Assembly (NCBI GenBank): GCA_016285815.1
Contig: JAEERN010000114.1
Location: forward strand, 1-12,128
DNA from: Clostridiales bacterium
GTDB lineage: Bacteria > Bacillota > Clostridia > Oscillospirales > QAMX01
Direction: 5' to 3'
Length of the DNA: 12,128 bases
Shown: in pieces, positions 1-6,300 of the stretch
Layout: the number at the start of each line of letters is the position of its first letter
How positions within the stretch are numbered: position 1 is the first letter of the stretch
The notes under the pieces: model-generated
What the model was told of the DNA's origin: nothing
Database searches by the model: none
The model's input: the letters and a program-made list of their open reading frames with translations, nothing else
Position numbers and translations under genes: made by a program

Positions 1-104
1 CAATGAATGATTCTCATGGAATCGGGAATGGCCAGTGTTTTGGCCTTCCAATATGGAATCGAAAGTGTTCCACATGGATTCTGAAGGTACTCTTTTACAT
101 CCAT
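1..104 (-). CDS. Probable GNAT-family N-acetyltransferase, N-terminal fragment (runs off window)
   Basis: Only the first 34 codons are present; the gene continues past the left edge. The reading MDVKEYLQNPCGTLSIPYWK followed by AKTLAIPDSMRIIH resembles, from memory, the N-terminus of a group of clostridial GNAT acetyltransferases, which begin with a short NPCGT-SIPYWK segment before the acetyl-CoA fold. No acetyl-CoA binding motif is inside the window, so the assignment rests on this N-terminus alone. The start is well supported: ATG at 104-102 is preceded by AGGAG at 116-112 with a 7-base spacer, and a near-consensus promoter lies at 149-177. Base composition is lower in GC than the operon to the right. 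The substrate is unknown. Confidence 0.55.
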   Translation of the reverse strand, partial: MDVKEYLQNPCGTLSIPYWKAKTLAIPDSMRIIH

Positions 105-148
105 TAAATTACTCCTGATCTGTACAAATTCCTGTTTTTCCGCCGTCT

Positions 149-177
149 ATTATACCGGCGATGTATGAACATGTCTA
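149..177 (-). promoter_or_regulatory. Sigma-A type promoter for the acetyltransferase gene
   Basis: On the minus strand a -35 box TAGACA (177-172, 5 of 6 to TTGACA) is followed by a 17-base spacer and a perfect -10 box TATAAT (154-149). Transcription would start near 142, giving a leader of about 38 bases that includes the AGGAG Shine-Dalgarno site. The -35 box sits exactly at the edge of the possible insertion-sequence end described at 172-300. Confidence 0.75.
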
Positions 178-300
178 CCGATAAAAGCAGCCGGGACACC
201 CCGACTTCCACAACTTAGCCCTCAAACGCCAACTTACCCCTCAAGCGGCAAAATCGGCGGAGGAATCATTAAATTGTATCAATCTCGGTGTCTTTATCTC
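172..300. mobile_element. Possible IS21-family terminal remnant (no transposase)
   Basis: This tract separates the hsdM remnant from the acetyltransferase promoter and encodes nothing I can recognise. HsdM similarity stops abruptly at about 300, just before the SAM-binding motif. The tract carries two adjacent 19-bp direct repeats (212-249), and its left edge reads TGTCTA on the plus strand, equivalent to a TAGACA end on the minus strand. IS21-family elements are known to have several short repeats inside each end and to finish in CA. No istA or istB coding sequence is present, so this is either a solo end left by deletion or not an IS at all. Both boundaries are inferred. Confidence 0.4.
212..249. 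repeat. Tandem pair of 19-bp imperfect direct repeats
   Basis: The two copies are AACTTAGCCCTCAAACGCC at 212-230 and AACTTACCCCTCAAGCGGC at 231-249. They agree at 16 of 19 positions and abut without a gap. No third copy is visible on either side. Such paired repeats fit transposase-binding sites in an IS21-like end, but an operator for the downstream acetyltransferase promoter is an alternative. Confidence 0.7.
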
Positions 301-819
301 TGCGATGGTTTTCATAGGCTCCGGGCGGATGCAGGCGACCATCGCCTGGATCAGAGCACGTGGGGTAAAATACTGTCCTGCGCCGGACTTCACGTCTTCG
401 GCGTTTTTCTGCAGCAGGCCTTCGTAGATCTCTCCTTTCACGTCGGAGGACATGGAGACCCATTTTTCTCGGTCGATCATCTGCACGATCCGATAAAGGA
501 TCGCGGCGTTAGAAACCTTATTGATCGCGCCTTTGAAGATTTGACCGAGGATACCGCTCTGCTCACCCGGCTTTTCCAGCGTCTTTTTATACTGTTCTTC
601 CAGATCCGCGCCTGTAAGGGTATTCATATCCGTCCAACCATAGCCCGCCGGGATGCCTGTCTGCTTTCTGTAGGGTGGCTTGGCATACTCGTCGGACATT
701 TTGAGGAAGATCAGATAGGTAAGCTACTCCAGATAATCGCCATAGGAAACACCGTCGTCTCTTAACGGGCTGCACATGCCCCAGACTTTGGAGATAATCG
801 CAGATGAATTCTCTGACAT
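301..819 (-). pseudogene. hsdM: hsdM remnant: type I restriction-modification methyltransferase N-terminal region, amber codon and 3' truncation
   Basis: An intact HsdM is the N6-adenine methyltransferase subunit of a type I restriction system, normally about 490-500 residues. Here 173 codons remain. From ATG 819-817 the frame reads MSENSSAIISKVWGMCSPLR, then meets an in-frame TAG at 726-724 (codon 32) where the family usually has Gln, so one C-to-T change explains it. After the stop the same frame continues as a clear HsdM helical N-terminal domain (DEYAKPPYRK; later YEGLLQKNAEDVKSGAGQYF and TPRALIQAMV). Similarity ends at MKTIA, exactly where DPACGTGG (SAM motif I) is expected; the following 20 codons to a TGA at 241 are unrelated. 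The catalytic NPPF motif is absent. A downstream ATG at 699 could start a 152-residue product, but it would lack the catalytic domain. No hsdS or hsdR is visible. Confidence 0.85.
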
Positions 820-1384
820 TCACTTACTTCCCTTGCCGCCATTTCCATTATTTAGTGTGAATCGATCTGTGCGGAAACCATTGGAATCTTGCCCACGCTG
901 TTCTGAGGTCAGGCCGCTTGAAGGAGATCCAGTATTCGACTGAGTATCTTTGGCAGATATATAACAGATGATTGGTGCTGCCCAGCAGTTCCCGCTTTTC
1001 AGAGAAGGCCAAATACCAGTTCACAAAAGCAGGGAAATCCTCATCTGTGATCTTAAAGTCAGGCCAGTCTTCGATGGATTCCACAATTCCATCTGTCCCG
1101 GTTGTGGTAATCCATTGAACAGGTCTTCCCTCGAACAACATCTCAAACTCTTTGATATCATATCCGGTAAAGAGCTGTTCCTTGAAATGCCGTACATGGT
1201 AATTCTTCGTGAAATTCTCTTCCTGTCCCGCTGCCCAGTTCCCCTGAAAATAATTAGCATATCTTCTGAATGCAAAATACCGTTCCGAAAGTCTTTGGCT
1301 TTGTTTTTTAATCTTCGTTACGGGATCTTGACTTTTGCGAAGCGCCTTCCTCCGCCGGCCTGTTTCACTTTTTCCCCGGGCTCT
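820..1384 (-). pseudogene. Unidentified gene upstream of hsdM, 5'-truncated and probably frameshifted
   Basis: I do not recognise this protein. One frame is open from the junction at about 1384 to a TAA at 848 and reads plausibly as protein (RLSERYFAFRRYANYFQGNW, then EEDNF-like and HFKEQLFTGYDIKEFE segments, then EDWPDFKITDEDFPAFVNWY). It has no ATG until 1141, so its beginning seems lost where it abuts the DUF6935 gene. A second frame, open from about 1020, encodes a Ser/Thr/Asn/Gly/Gln-rich tail ending NNGNGGKGSK with its TGA at 822-820, immediately before the hsdM ATG at 819. That junction is what an intact operon would show, so I infer a single-nucleotide-class frameshift somewhere in 848-1020. 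Base composition matches the hsdM remnant rather than the operon to the right. It could be another component of the restriction locus or an unrelated accessory gene. Confidence 0.55.
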
Positions 1385-1385
1385 C

Positions 1386-1874
1386 TCACGCCCAGGGATC
1401 TTCCTCCACCGGAACGCGGATCCCCGCCAGGACCCCCGCGTACTCCCACAGATACCACTTGCCGTCCTTGGGGCGCAGCGTCACCGGGCGCGGCGAATCC
1501 GCGCCGGCCGTTTTCAGGAACACGCGCTTGTACCCCTCCGGCGCGTACTGGGGCGCGGGATCCTCCTGCACCGCCACCGTCAGCGGCGCGGCCGGCGCAT
1601 AGTTGTTCGCCGGGGCCGCGCCGAGGCAGTACGCCCGCGGCAGATAGGGCTTGTCGGACAGCCGGTCCCGCAGGAACTGGACCTCGAAGGGAGACATGGG
1701 CCGCGGGCCCCGCAGGGCGTTGACCGCGGCGATCCCGGCCTCCCGGTCACGGCAGTACAGGTCCAGCGCGCAGATCAGCATGGCCGCCGTGTTCTCCGGC
1801 CGGGTCAGATCCATCCGGGGCATGGCGCAAAACTCCGCCAGCGAGGCGGGAAAAGAAGAGATCGGTACGTTCAT
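1386..1874 (-). CDS. DUF6935 domain protein
   Basis: A 162-residue protein of unknown function. It matches, from memory, a clostridial family now called DUF6935: FCAMPRMDLTRPENTAAMLI (15-34), LRGPRPMSPFEVQFLRDR (54-71), LPRAYCLGAAPANNY (78-92), GADSPRPVTLR (124-134), KWYLWEYAGVLAGIRVP (139-155) and the terminal DPWA. No signal peptide or membrane segment is visible, so it is probably cytoplasmic. The ATG at 1874 is preferred over the longer reading because family similarity begins there and AAAGGA lies about 10 bases upstream; the extra residues of the longer reading are Arg/Ser-rich and come from the intergenic hairpin. It is the last gene of the main cluster, 61 bases after the aldo/keto reductase, and its stop abuts the AT-rich block of broken genes. 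No terminator is visible after it. Confidence 0.75.
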   Translation of the reverse strand: MNVPISSFPASLAEFCAMPRMDLTRPENTAAMLICALDLYCRDREAGIAAVNALRGPRPMSPFEVQFLRDRLSDKPYLPRAYCLGAAPANNYAPAAPLTVAVQEDPAPQYAPEGYKRVFLKTAGADSPRPVTLRPKDGKWYLWEYAGVLAGIRVPVEEDPWA

Positions 1875-1907
1875 GGCTGTATCATCCTTTCCGTTTTTTT
1901 CGCTTCT

Positions 1908-1928
1908 CCGGCGGGAAACGCCCGCCGG
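1908..1928. other. Intergenic stem-loop between the aldo/keto reductase and DUF6935 genes
   Basis: A perfect 8-bp stem pairs CCGGCGGG (1908-1915) with CCCGCCGG (1921-1928) around a 5-base loop. On the minus-strand transcript it is followed by GAAGCG and a run of A, not U, so it lacks the signature of an intrinsic terminator. It could stabilise the upstream mRNA 3' end or slow polymerase before the last gene. Confidence 0.6.
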
Positions 1929-1935
1929 GCTTCGT

Positions 1936-2943
1936 TCAGAGGGCCTCGACCGCGGCGATGAGCGCCGCCGGCAGCGTCTCGTCACAGGCCGCGGCCAGAC
2001 GGCGCAGGTGCGCCGGCTCCGACGTGGCGGCCACGGGGATATCCGGATAGTCCCGGGACGTGTGGAACGCGACGCACGCCGCGGTCATGTCCATCCCGCT
2101 CCCGGCGCAGAAGTCCGCCATCCGCTCGTACCGCCGCAGGTTCCGCTCGGACAGCCACGTCCGGGCGAAGTCGCCGCCCAGCGCGGCCTCGTCCCGCACG
2201 GAGACCAGGCGGCCGTTTCGCGTCTCGGCGCCGGCCCGGGCCATCCGGACGAAGGCGCCCTGTCCCAGCGCCGAAAACGGCAGCTCGGCGATCCCCGTCT
2301 CGCGGTGGAACGCCGCCTGAGCCCCGGAAAAGCCCACCAGCGTCGGATCCCCGGCGGCGAGAGCGGCCTCGGACGGCACCGGCGCGGCGTGGCGGTTCTG
2401 GACTCCCATCAGGCCCCGGTACCCCTTTTCGCGGCACAGCGCCCAGGCCGCGGACAGCCTGTCCGCCGTCCAGTTGGAAAAGCCGTAGCTGCGGATCAGG
2501 CCCTCGTCCCGCAGGCGCTCGCAAAAGCCGACGATCTCCGCCACCGGCACGGCCGGATCGTCCCGGTGCAGCCAGCAGACGTCCAGCGCGTCCAGCCCGA
2601 GGGCCGACAGGCTCTCTTCGATATCGCGCCGGGCGCAGTCCTCCCGGACCCGGGACACCTGCGGCGCTTTCGCGTCGTAATGGCAGCACTTGGTGGCCAC
2701 CGTCAGCGCGCGCTTCCCGCGGGACGCCAGCCAGCGGCCGATGATCCGCTCGCCGAGGTTCGTCCCGTCGACCCACCGGCCGTAGACGTTGGCCGTATCC
2801 ACGAGGATCCCGCCCAGCTCGCGCCACAGGTCCAAAAGGGCGAAGGCCCGCTCCTCCGGGATGCGTTCGCCGCCGAAGCCAGCCGTTCCGAAGCAGAGCG
2901 CCGACACGGGCCCCGGGGCGTTGGGGATCGAAAGGGTCTTCAT
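1936..2943 (-). CDS. Aldo/keto reductase
   Basis: A 335-residue cytoplasmic NAD(P)H-dependent oxidoreductase of the aldo/keto reductase superfamily, which reduces carbonyls within a TIM barrel. The catalytic tetrad is readable: Asp49 and Tyr54 in VDTANVYGRW, Lys85 in VATKCCHYD and His126 in CWLHRDDP. LIRSYGFSNW (149-158) is the conserved strand after the tetrad. The residues after about 200 (PFSALGQGAF, then RNLRRYERM) fit the C-terminal cofactor-binding half. The GTDNLGE-like stretch (DGTNLGERIIGRWLA) also fits the family. The physiological substrate cannot be told from sequence. The ATG at 2943 overlaps the rluB stop as ATGA, with GGAGGAG about 11 bases upstream inside rluB, so translation is probably coupled. 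A much longer upstream reading in this frame is antisense noise in rluB and the carboxypeptidase gene. Confidence 0.93.
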   Translation of the reverse strand: MKTLSIPNAPGPVSALCFGTAGFGGERIPEERAFALLDLWRELGGILVDTANVYGRWVDGTNLGERIIGRWLASRGKRALTVATKCCHYDAKAPQVSRVREDCARRDIEESLSALGLDALDVCWLHRDDPAVPVAEIVGFCERLRDEGLIRSYGFSNWTADRLSAAWALCREKGYRGLMGVQNRHAAPVPSEAALAAGDPTLVGFSGAQAAFHRETGIAELPFSALGQGAFVRMARAGAETRNGRLVSVRDEAALGGDFARTWLSERNLRRYERMADFCAGSGMDMTAACVAFHTSRDYPDIPVAATSEPAHLRRLAAACDETLPAALIAAVEAL

Positions 2944-3680
2944 TTCAGCTCGCTCTCCTCCGACCGTTCGGTCAGCGAATTCAGGTATTTGACCTCGCTG
3001 TAGGTGGCCGGCCGGCATTTGCCAACGGCGATCCCCTCCAGCTTCAGCTTGCCGATGGCCACCCGTACCAGCCGGCGGACCGTGAGCCCGGCGGCCTCGC
3101 AGATGCGCCGCACCTCGCGGTTGTGCCCCTCGGTCAGCTGGATGGACAGGACCGTCTTGCCGTCGAAGGTCCGCACCACCCGGACGCCGACGGGCCGGGC
3201 GGTGAAGCCGTCGTCCAGCGTGATCCCCTCCTGGATCATCGGCAGGGCCTTTTCCGCGTCGCCCAGCACGGTGACGTGATACTCCTTCACCACGCCGCCG
3301 GAGGGGTGCGTCAGCACCTTGGCCAGCCTGCCGTCGTTGGTCAGCAGCAGCAGGCCCTCCGAGGCCATGTCCAGCCGCCCCACGGGGTAGACCCGCTCGG
3401 GAACGTCCCCCGCCAGCTCCATGACCGTCTTCCGGCCGCGCTCGTCGGACGCTGTGGTGACGTAGCCCCGGGGCTTGTGGACCAGCAGATAGACCGGCGG
3501 CTGACGCTTGCCCGCGATGCGGGTCCCGTCGATGGTGATGACGTCCGTTTTGGCCGCCTGGGCCCCAAGGGCCACACGCCGTCCGTTGACGCGCACGCGC
3601 CCCTCTTCGATCAGTTTTTCCGCCGTGCGGCGCGAACAGACGCCCCGCTCGGCGATCAGCTTTTGTACTCTCTCTTTCAT
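2940..3680 (-). CDS. rluB: rRNA pseudouridine synthase, RluB/RsuA family
   Basis: A 246-residue enzyme that isomerises a uridine in ribosomal RNA to pseudouridine; family members modify 23S (RluB) or 16S (RsuA) rRNA. An N-terminal S4 RNA-binding domain (about 1-48, MKERVQKLIAERGVCSRRTA) precedes the catalytic domain. The catalytic Asp is D104 in PVGRLDMASEGLLLLTNDG. HKPRGYVTT (68-76) and EGHNREVRRICEAAG fit the RluB/RsuA group. I chose the ATG at 3680 because it overlaps the carboxypeptidase TGA as ATGA; a TTG three codons upstream (3689), 5 bases after GAAAGG, is a real alternative. RluB specificity over RsuA is suggested by length and by the B. subtilis neighbourhood, where rluB lies downstream of dacB. 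Confidence 0.92.
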   Translation of the reverse strand: MKERVQKLIAERGVCSRRTAEKLIEEGRVRVNGRRVALGAQAAKTDVITIDGTRIAGKRQPPVYLLVHKPRGYVTTASDERGRKTVMELAGDVPERVYPVGRLDMASEGLLLLTNDGRLAKVLTHPSGGVVKEYHVTVLGDAEKALPMIQEGITLDDGFTARPVGVRVVRTFDGKTVLSIQLTEGHNREVRRICEAAGLTVRRLVRVAIGKLKLEGIAVGKCRPATYSEVKYLNSLTERSEESELK

Positions 3681-4828
3681 GCTCTGCAAACAAACCTTTC
3701 GTCAGATGGGCGCCCAAGCGCCGCGCCCAGCGCCCGCGCCGTCGGCGCGGATTCGGCGTACCGCAGCGCGACCTCCGCCGCGCGGGTCCCGCCCACGTAA
3801 AAGACCGTCTTTCCGGCGGCCGCGCCCGCAAAGACCGGCGCGTATTCGAACCGCCGCAGGAAGGTGACCGAGCGCAGGGCCGCGCGCTCGTCCGGAGTGA
3901 GCCAAAGCTCGGTCTCCCGCTCCGGCGCAAGGCGGATCTCCGGCGAAACACCGCCCACCAGCGCCTGGGTCACCGGCAGATAGCCCGTCAGCGGGACCGG
4001 CGAGAACATGGCGAAGGCCGCCCGGATCAGCGCCTCGTGGTCGGCCCAGTCATCCGGATCCTTCAGTGTGACCACAAAGATGCGCCGCCCGTTCCGCGCG
4101 GCCGTCGAGACCAGACAGCGCCCCGCGGACGCGGTATAGCCCGTCTTGCCGCCGTCCACCCCCGCCACCGTGTTCAGCAGGCGGTTGTGGTTCACCAGCG
4201 TCCGCCCCGCGCGGACGGCCTCCCGGGTGGCGCTGATACGGGCCGTCAGCTCGTTGTCTGAAAACGCGGCCATGAGCCGCGCCAGATCCCGGGCCGTGGT
4301 GTAGCAGTCCCCGTCCGGCAGACCGCTGGGGTTGGAAAAGCGGGTGTCCCGCATGCCCAGCTCCGCCGCGCGGGCGTTCATCCGCGCGACGAAGGCCGTC
4401 ACCGACCCCGCGGCCAGCTCCGCCGCGGCCAGCGCCGCGTCGTTCCCGCTGGTCAGCAGCAGCCCGTAGAGCAGGTCCTCGAGGCTGACCTCTTCGCCCT
4501 CGCGCAGGTACATCCGGGACCCCTCGGTCTCGACGTACTCCCGCCGGACCGTGATGCGGTCGTCCGGCGGACAGCTCTCCGCGGCCACCAGCGCCGTCAT
4601 CAGCTTGGCGGTGCTGGCCGGCTCCATCCGAAGGTCCGGCGCTTTCTCCATCAGGACCGTCCCGGCGTCGTCGGTGACGATGCACGCCTCGGCGGACACG
4701 CACGGCAGTCCCTCAGAGACGGCGCCCGTCTCCGGCAGGACGGCGGGCGCGGCGGCGGTCCGCGGCGCGCCCAGAAGGGCGCACAGGGCCAGCGCCCCGG
4801 CAAACCTTGCGGCAAAGGATCTCTTCAC
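3677..4828 (-). CDS. D-alanyl-D-alanine carboxypeptidase (peptidase S11, DacB/DacF type)
   Basis: A 383-residue low-molecular-mass penicillin-binding protein that removes the terminal D-Ala from peptidoglycan stem peptides outside the membrane. The N-terminus is a signal peptide (MKRSFAARFAGALALCALLG, with APRTAAA near the cleavage region). All three active-site motifs are present: SxxK at 72-75 (STAK), SxN at 127-129 (SGN) and KTG at 228-230 in GGKTGYTASAG. A smaller C-terminal domain follows after about 275, without an obvious amphipathic membrane anchor. The start is GTG (4828-4826) with AAAGGGG about 10 bases upstream. It is 108 bases after ytfJ, the largest gap inside the cluster, and overlaps rluB. 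Position beside ytfJ, scpAB and rluB suggests a sporulation-linked DacB/DacF role in cortex maturation; a vegetative DacA-type role is not excluded. Confidence 0.92.
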   Translation of the reverse strand: MKRSFAARFAGALALCALLGAPRTAAAPAVLPETGAVSEGLPCVSAEACIVTDDAGTVLMEKAPDLRMEPASTAKLMTALVAAESCPPDDRITVRREYVETEGSRMYLREGEEVSLEDLLYGLLLTSGNDAALAAAELAAGSVTAFVARMNARAAELGMRDTRFSNPSGLPDGDCYTTARDLARLMAAFSDNELTARISATREAVRAGRTLVNHNRLLNTVAGVDGGKTGYTASAGRCLVSTAARNGRRIFVVTLKDPDDWADHEALIRAAFAMFSPVPLTGYLPVTQALVGGVSPEIRLAPERETELWLTPDERAALRSVTFLRRFEYAPVFAGAAAGKTVFYVGGTRAAEVALRYAESAPTARALGAALGRPSDERFVCRA

Positions 4829-4859
4829 GGCACAGCATCCCCTTTTTTCAAATGAAGGC

Positions 4860-4881
4860 GCGGCCGGCCGAAGCCGGCCGC
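4860..4881. other. Stem-loop with UUCG tetraloop between ytfJ and the carboxypeptidase gene
   Basis: Arms 4860-4868 (GCGGCCGGC) and 4873-4881 (GCCGGCCGC) pair perfectly over 9 bp. In the minus-strand transcript the loop is UUCG closed by a C-G pair, an exceptionally stable tetraloop. No U-run follows (next bases GCCTTCATTT), so it is not a standard terminator. It starts about 30 bases upstream of the carboxypeptidase start and could act as an mRNA processing or stabilising element, or as partial attenuation. Confidence 0.65.
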
Positions 4882-4936
4882 ACTACCATCCTACGTCTCC
4901 GGGGCCTTGTCCTATGCCGCGAGACCGGCTCTTTTT

Positions 4937-5404
4937 TTACGCCTTGGGGGCCTCTTCCTTCAGCGCGATCTCGCTTTCGGCCGCCTTGGCGGCCTTTTTC
5001 TCCTTCATGTGGTCCAGGAACTCCTGCAGCTTCTCCACGATGCCGGGCATGACGTCCACGGCCTTTTCCACCAGCGCCACATAGTCCTTCATGGGGACCG
5101 GCGCGGTGACGGTGCCCGCCGCCGGCAGCACGTCCACCCGGTCGTTCCGGATGACGAGGAAGGACATGGGCGTGACCTCCACCCCCGCGCCGCCGCCGCC
5201 GCCGAACATGACCGAGCTCTTGCTGTTCTTCGAGGCATAGTCCGAGCCGCCCGCCGCCAGACCGCAGCTCAGCTTTGAGACCGGGATGATGGTCACGTCG
5301 CCCGCGGTGATGGGCGCGCCGATCACGGTCTCCGCGTTGCCCAGCTCTTTGATCTTCTGGATGGTCTCCTGAAGCAGTTCGTTGATCTTCTGTTTCTCAG
5401 CCAT
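4937..5404 (-). CDS. ytfJ: Sporulation protein YtfJ (GerW family)
   Basis: A 155-residue protein of the GerW/YtfJ family, found in endospore formers and needed in B. subtilis for normal spore germination; the biochemical role is not established. Family features are the N-terminal helix INELLQETIQKIKEL (7-21), VIGAPI (27-32), the conserved IPVSKLSCGLAAGG segment (40-53), a Gly run GGGGGAG (68-74) followed by VEVTPMSFLVI (75-85), and an alpha-helical, charged C-terminus (DHMKEKKAAKAAESEIALKE). The ATG at 5404 has GGAGG at 5417-5413 with an 8-base spacer. Its start overlaps the end of the DUF2953 gene by 8 bases, matching the ytfI-ytfJ pair of B. subtilis. It is the main evidence that the organism is a spore former. 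Confidence 0.93.
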   Translation of the reverse strand: MAEKQKINELLQETIQKIKELGNAETVIGAPITAGDVTIIPVSKLSCGLAAGGSDYASKNSKSSVMFGGGGGAGVEVTPMSFLVIRNDRVDVLPAAGTVTAPVPMKDYVALVEKAVDVMPGIVEKLQEFLDHMKEKKAAKAAESEIALKEEAPKA

Positions 5405-6251
5405 TGTTTTTTCCTCCGTTCGGCTTCATTTTGAAAGTCTGACGCGTCTGTTCCTCCCGGGAACCGTAGAGCTTTTTATACTTGATAAAGGAGAAGAAGA
5501 ACCGGACCAACAGGCCGAACAGCCGGATGGGCCTCAGCCGCGCCGTCACGTCCACCCGGTGGTCGCTCTCGCCGCGCGAGGCGAAATCCGCGTTGACGCG
5601 AACGTTGTGCCGGCCGATCCGCAGCCGTTCCATGGCCTGGGGGTAGCAGATCCCGAAGAGCTCGGCCGCGCGGCCGTAGCGGATCCCGGTCTGGGCCGGG
5701 GTCTCGCCCCGGACGGTCAGCTCGTATTCGACGTTGTCGAAGCGGATCAGCTTCAGCGCCCGGGGAAGCACGTCGAAGGCGCTTTCGACCAGCGCCCGGG
5801 CCCGCCCCTTTTTGGGCTCGGAGAGCCAGTCCGCCTCGGACTTTTTCCGCTTCGGCCGCCGCCCCGTCTTCGCGGCGCGGGCCGCCTGTCTGGCCTTTTT
5901 CCGCTGCCGCCGGGCCGCCCGGCGGGACTGCCATTTTTCGAACCGCGCCCGCCAGCGCTTCCGGCGGGCGGCCTTTCGCTGTTTCTTCTTCTCCGCCCGG
6001 GCTTTTTCCCGCTCCGTCGGCTCCCGGGCGGGCTCCCCGGACTTTTTCGGTTTCTTCGGCTTTTTCGGCAGGATCCTCAGGCGGATCAGTCCGTACCGCA
6101 CCGTCAGCAGGGTCTCGCGGAAATTCGAAAACCGGACGCTGATGCGGAACAGCGACAGCACCAACGCCGTCAACAGGGCCAGCAGCACAAGACCGACCAG
6201 GACCGCCAGCACGATCAGCACGATTTTCAGCACGACCCACAGCCAGGCCAA
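5397..6251 (-). CDS. DUF2953 domain protein (YtfI-like), membrane-anchored
   Basis: A 284-residue protein of unknown function. The N-terminus is a strong membrane segment (about 4-33: WLWVVLKIVLIVLAVLVGLV then LLALLTALVL). It is followed by ISVRFSNFRETLLTVRYGLI, typical of the start of the DUF2953 fold, then an extended Lys/Arg-rich stretch (about 62-140) that is longer and more basic than I would expect. The C-terminal part (YELTVRGETPAQTGIRYGRA, later FASRGESDHRVDVTARLRPI) fits DUF2953, in which the protein sits just inside or outside the membrane beside YtfJ. The start is TTG, chosen because GGGGAGG sits 8 bases upstream and the hydrophobic segment begins right after it. It overlaps ytfJ by 8 bases. 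Confidence 0.85.
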   Translation of the reverse strand: MAWLWVVLKIVLIVLAVLVGLVLLALLTALVLSLFRISVRFSNFRETLLTVRYGLIRLRILPKKPKKPKKSGEPAREPTEREKARAEKKKQRKAARRKRWRARFEKWQSRRAARRQRKKARQAARAAKTGRRPKRKKSEADWLSEPKKGRARALVESAFDVLPRALKLIRFDNVEYELTVRGETPAQTGIRYGRAAELFGICYPQAMERLRIGRHNVRVNADFASRGESDHRVDVTARLRPIRLFGLLVRFFFSFIKYKKLYGSREEQTRQTFKMKPNGGKNNG

Positions 6252-6259
6252 CTGCCCCG

Positions 6260-6266
6260 CCTCCCC
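6260..6266 (-). promoter_or_regulatory. Shine-Dalgarno site deciding the TTG start of the DUF2953 gene
   Basis: GGGGAGG on the minus strand, 8 bases before TTG at 6251-6249. No ATG is available in frame before the membrane segment, so this strong site is the reason to accept the TTG start. Confidence 0.7.
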
Positions 6267-6300
6267 TCTTTCTCACGTCTTTCGTCCGACGGCCGCCCCG

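Noticed and set aside
274..765. 163-codon plus-strand frame in the left region
   Set aside because: It is antisense to the hsdM remnant, which has clear family similarity.
1875..1985. N-terminal extension of the DUF6935 protein to 1985
   Set aside because: The extension is Arg/Ser-rich, runs into the reductase gene, and a Shine-Dalgarno site supports the start at 1874.
1936..3951. 671-codon reading of the aldo/keto reductase frame
   Set aside because: Everything before the ATG at 2943 overlaps rluB and the carboxypeptidase in another frame and is Arg/Gly-rich noise; family similarity begins at MKTLSIPNAPG.
4829..4936. Forespore sigma-F/G promoter for the carboxypeptidase (GCATA present on the minus strand)
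   Set aside because: No matching -10 element occurs at the required spacing, so the GCATA alone is not evidence.
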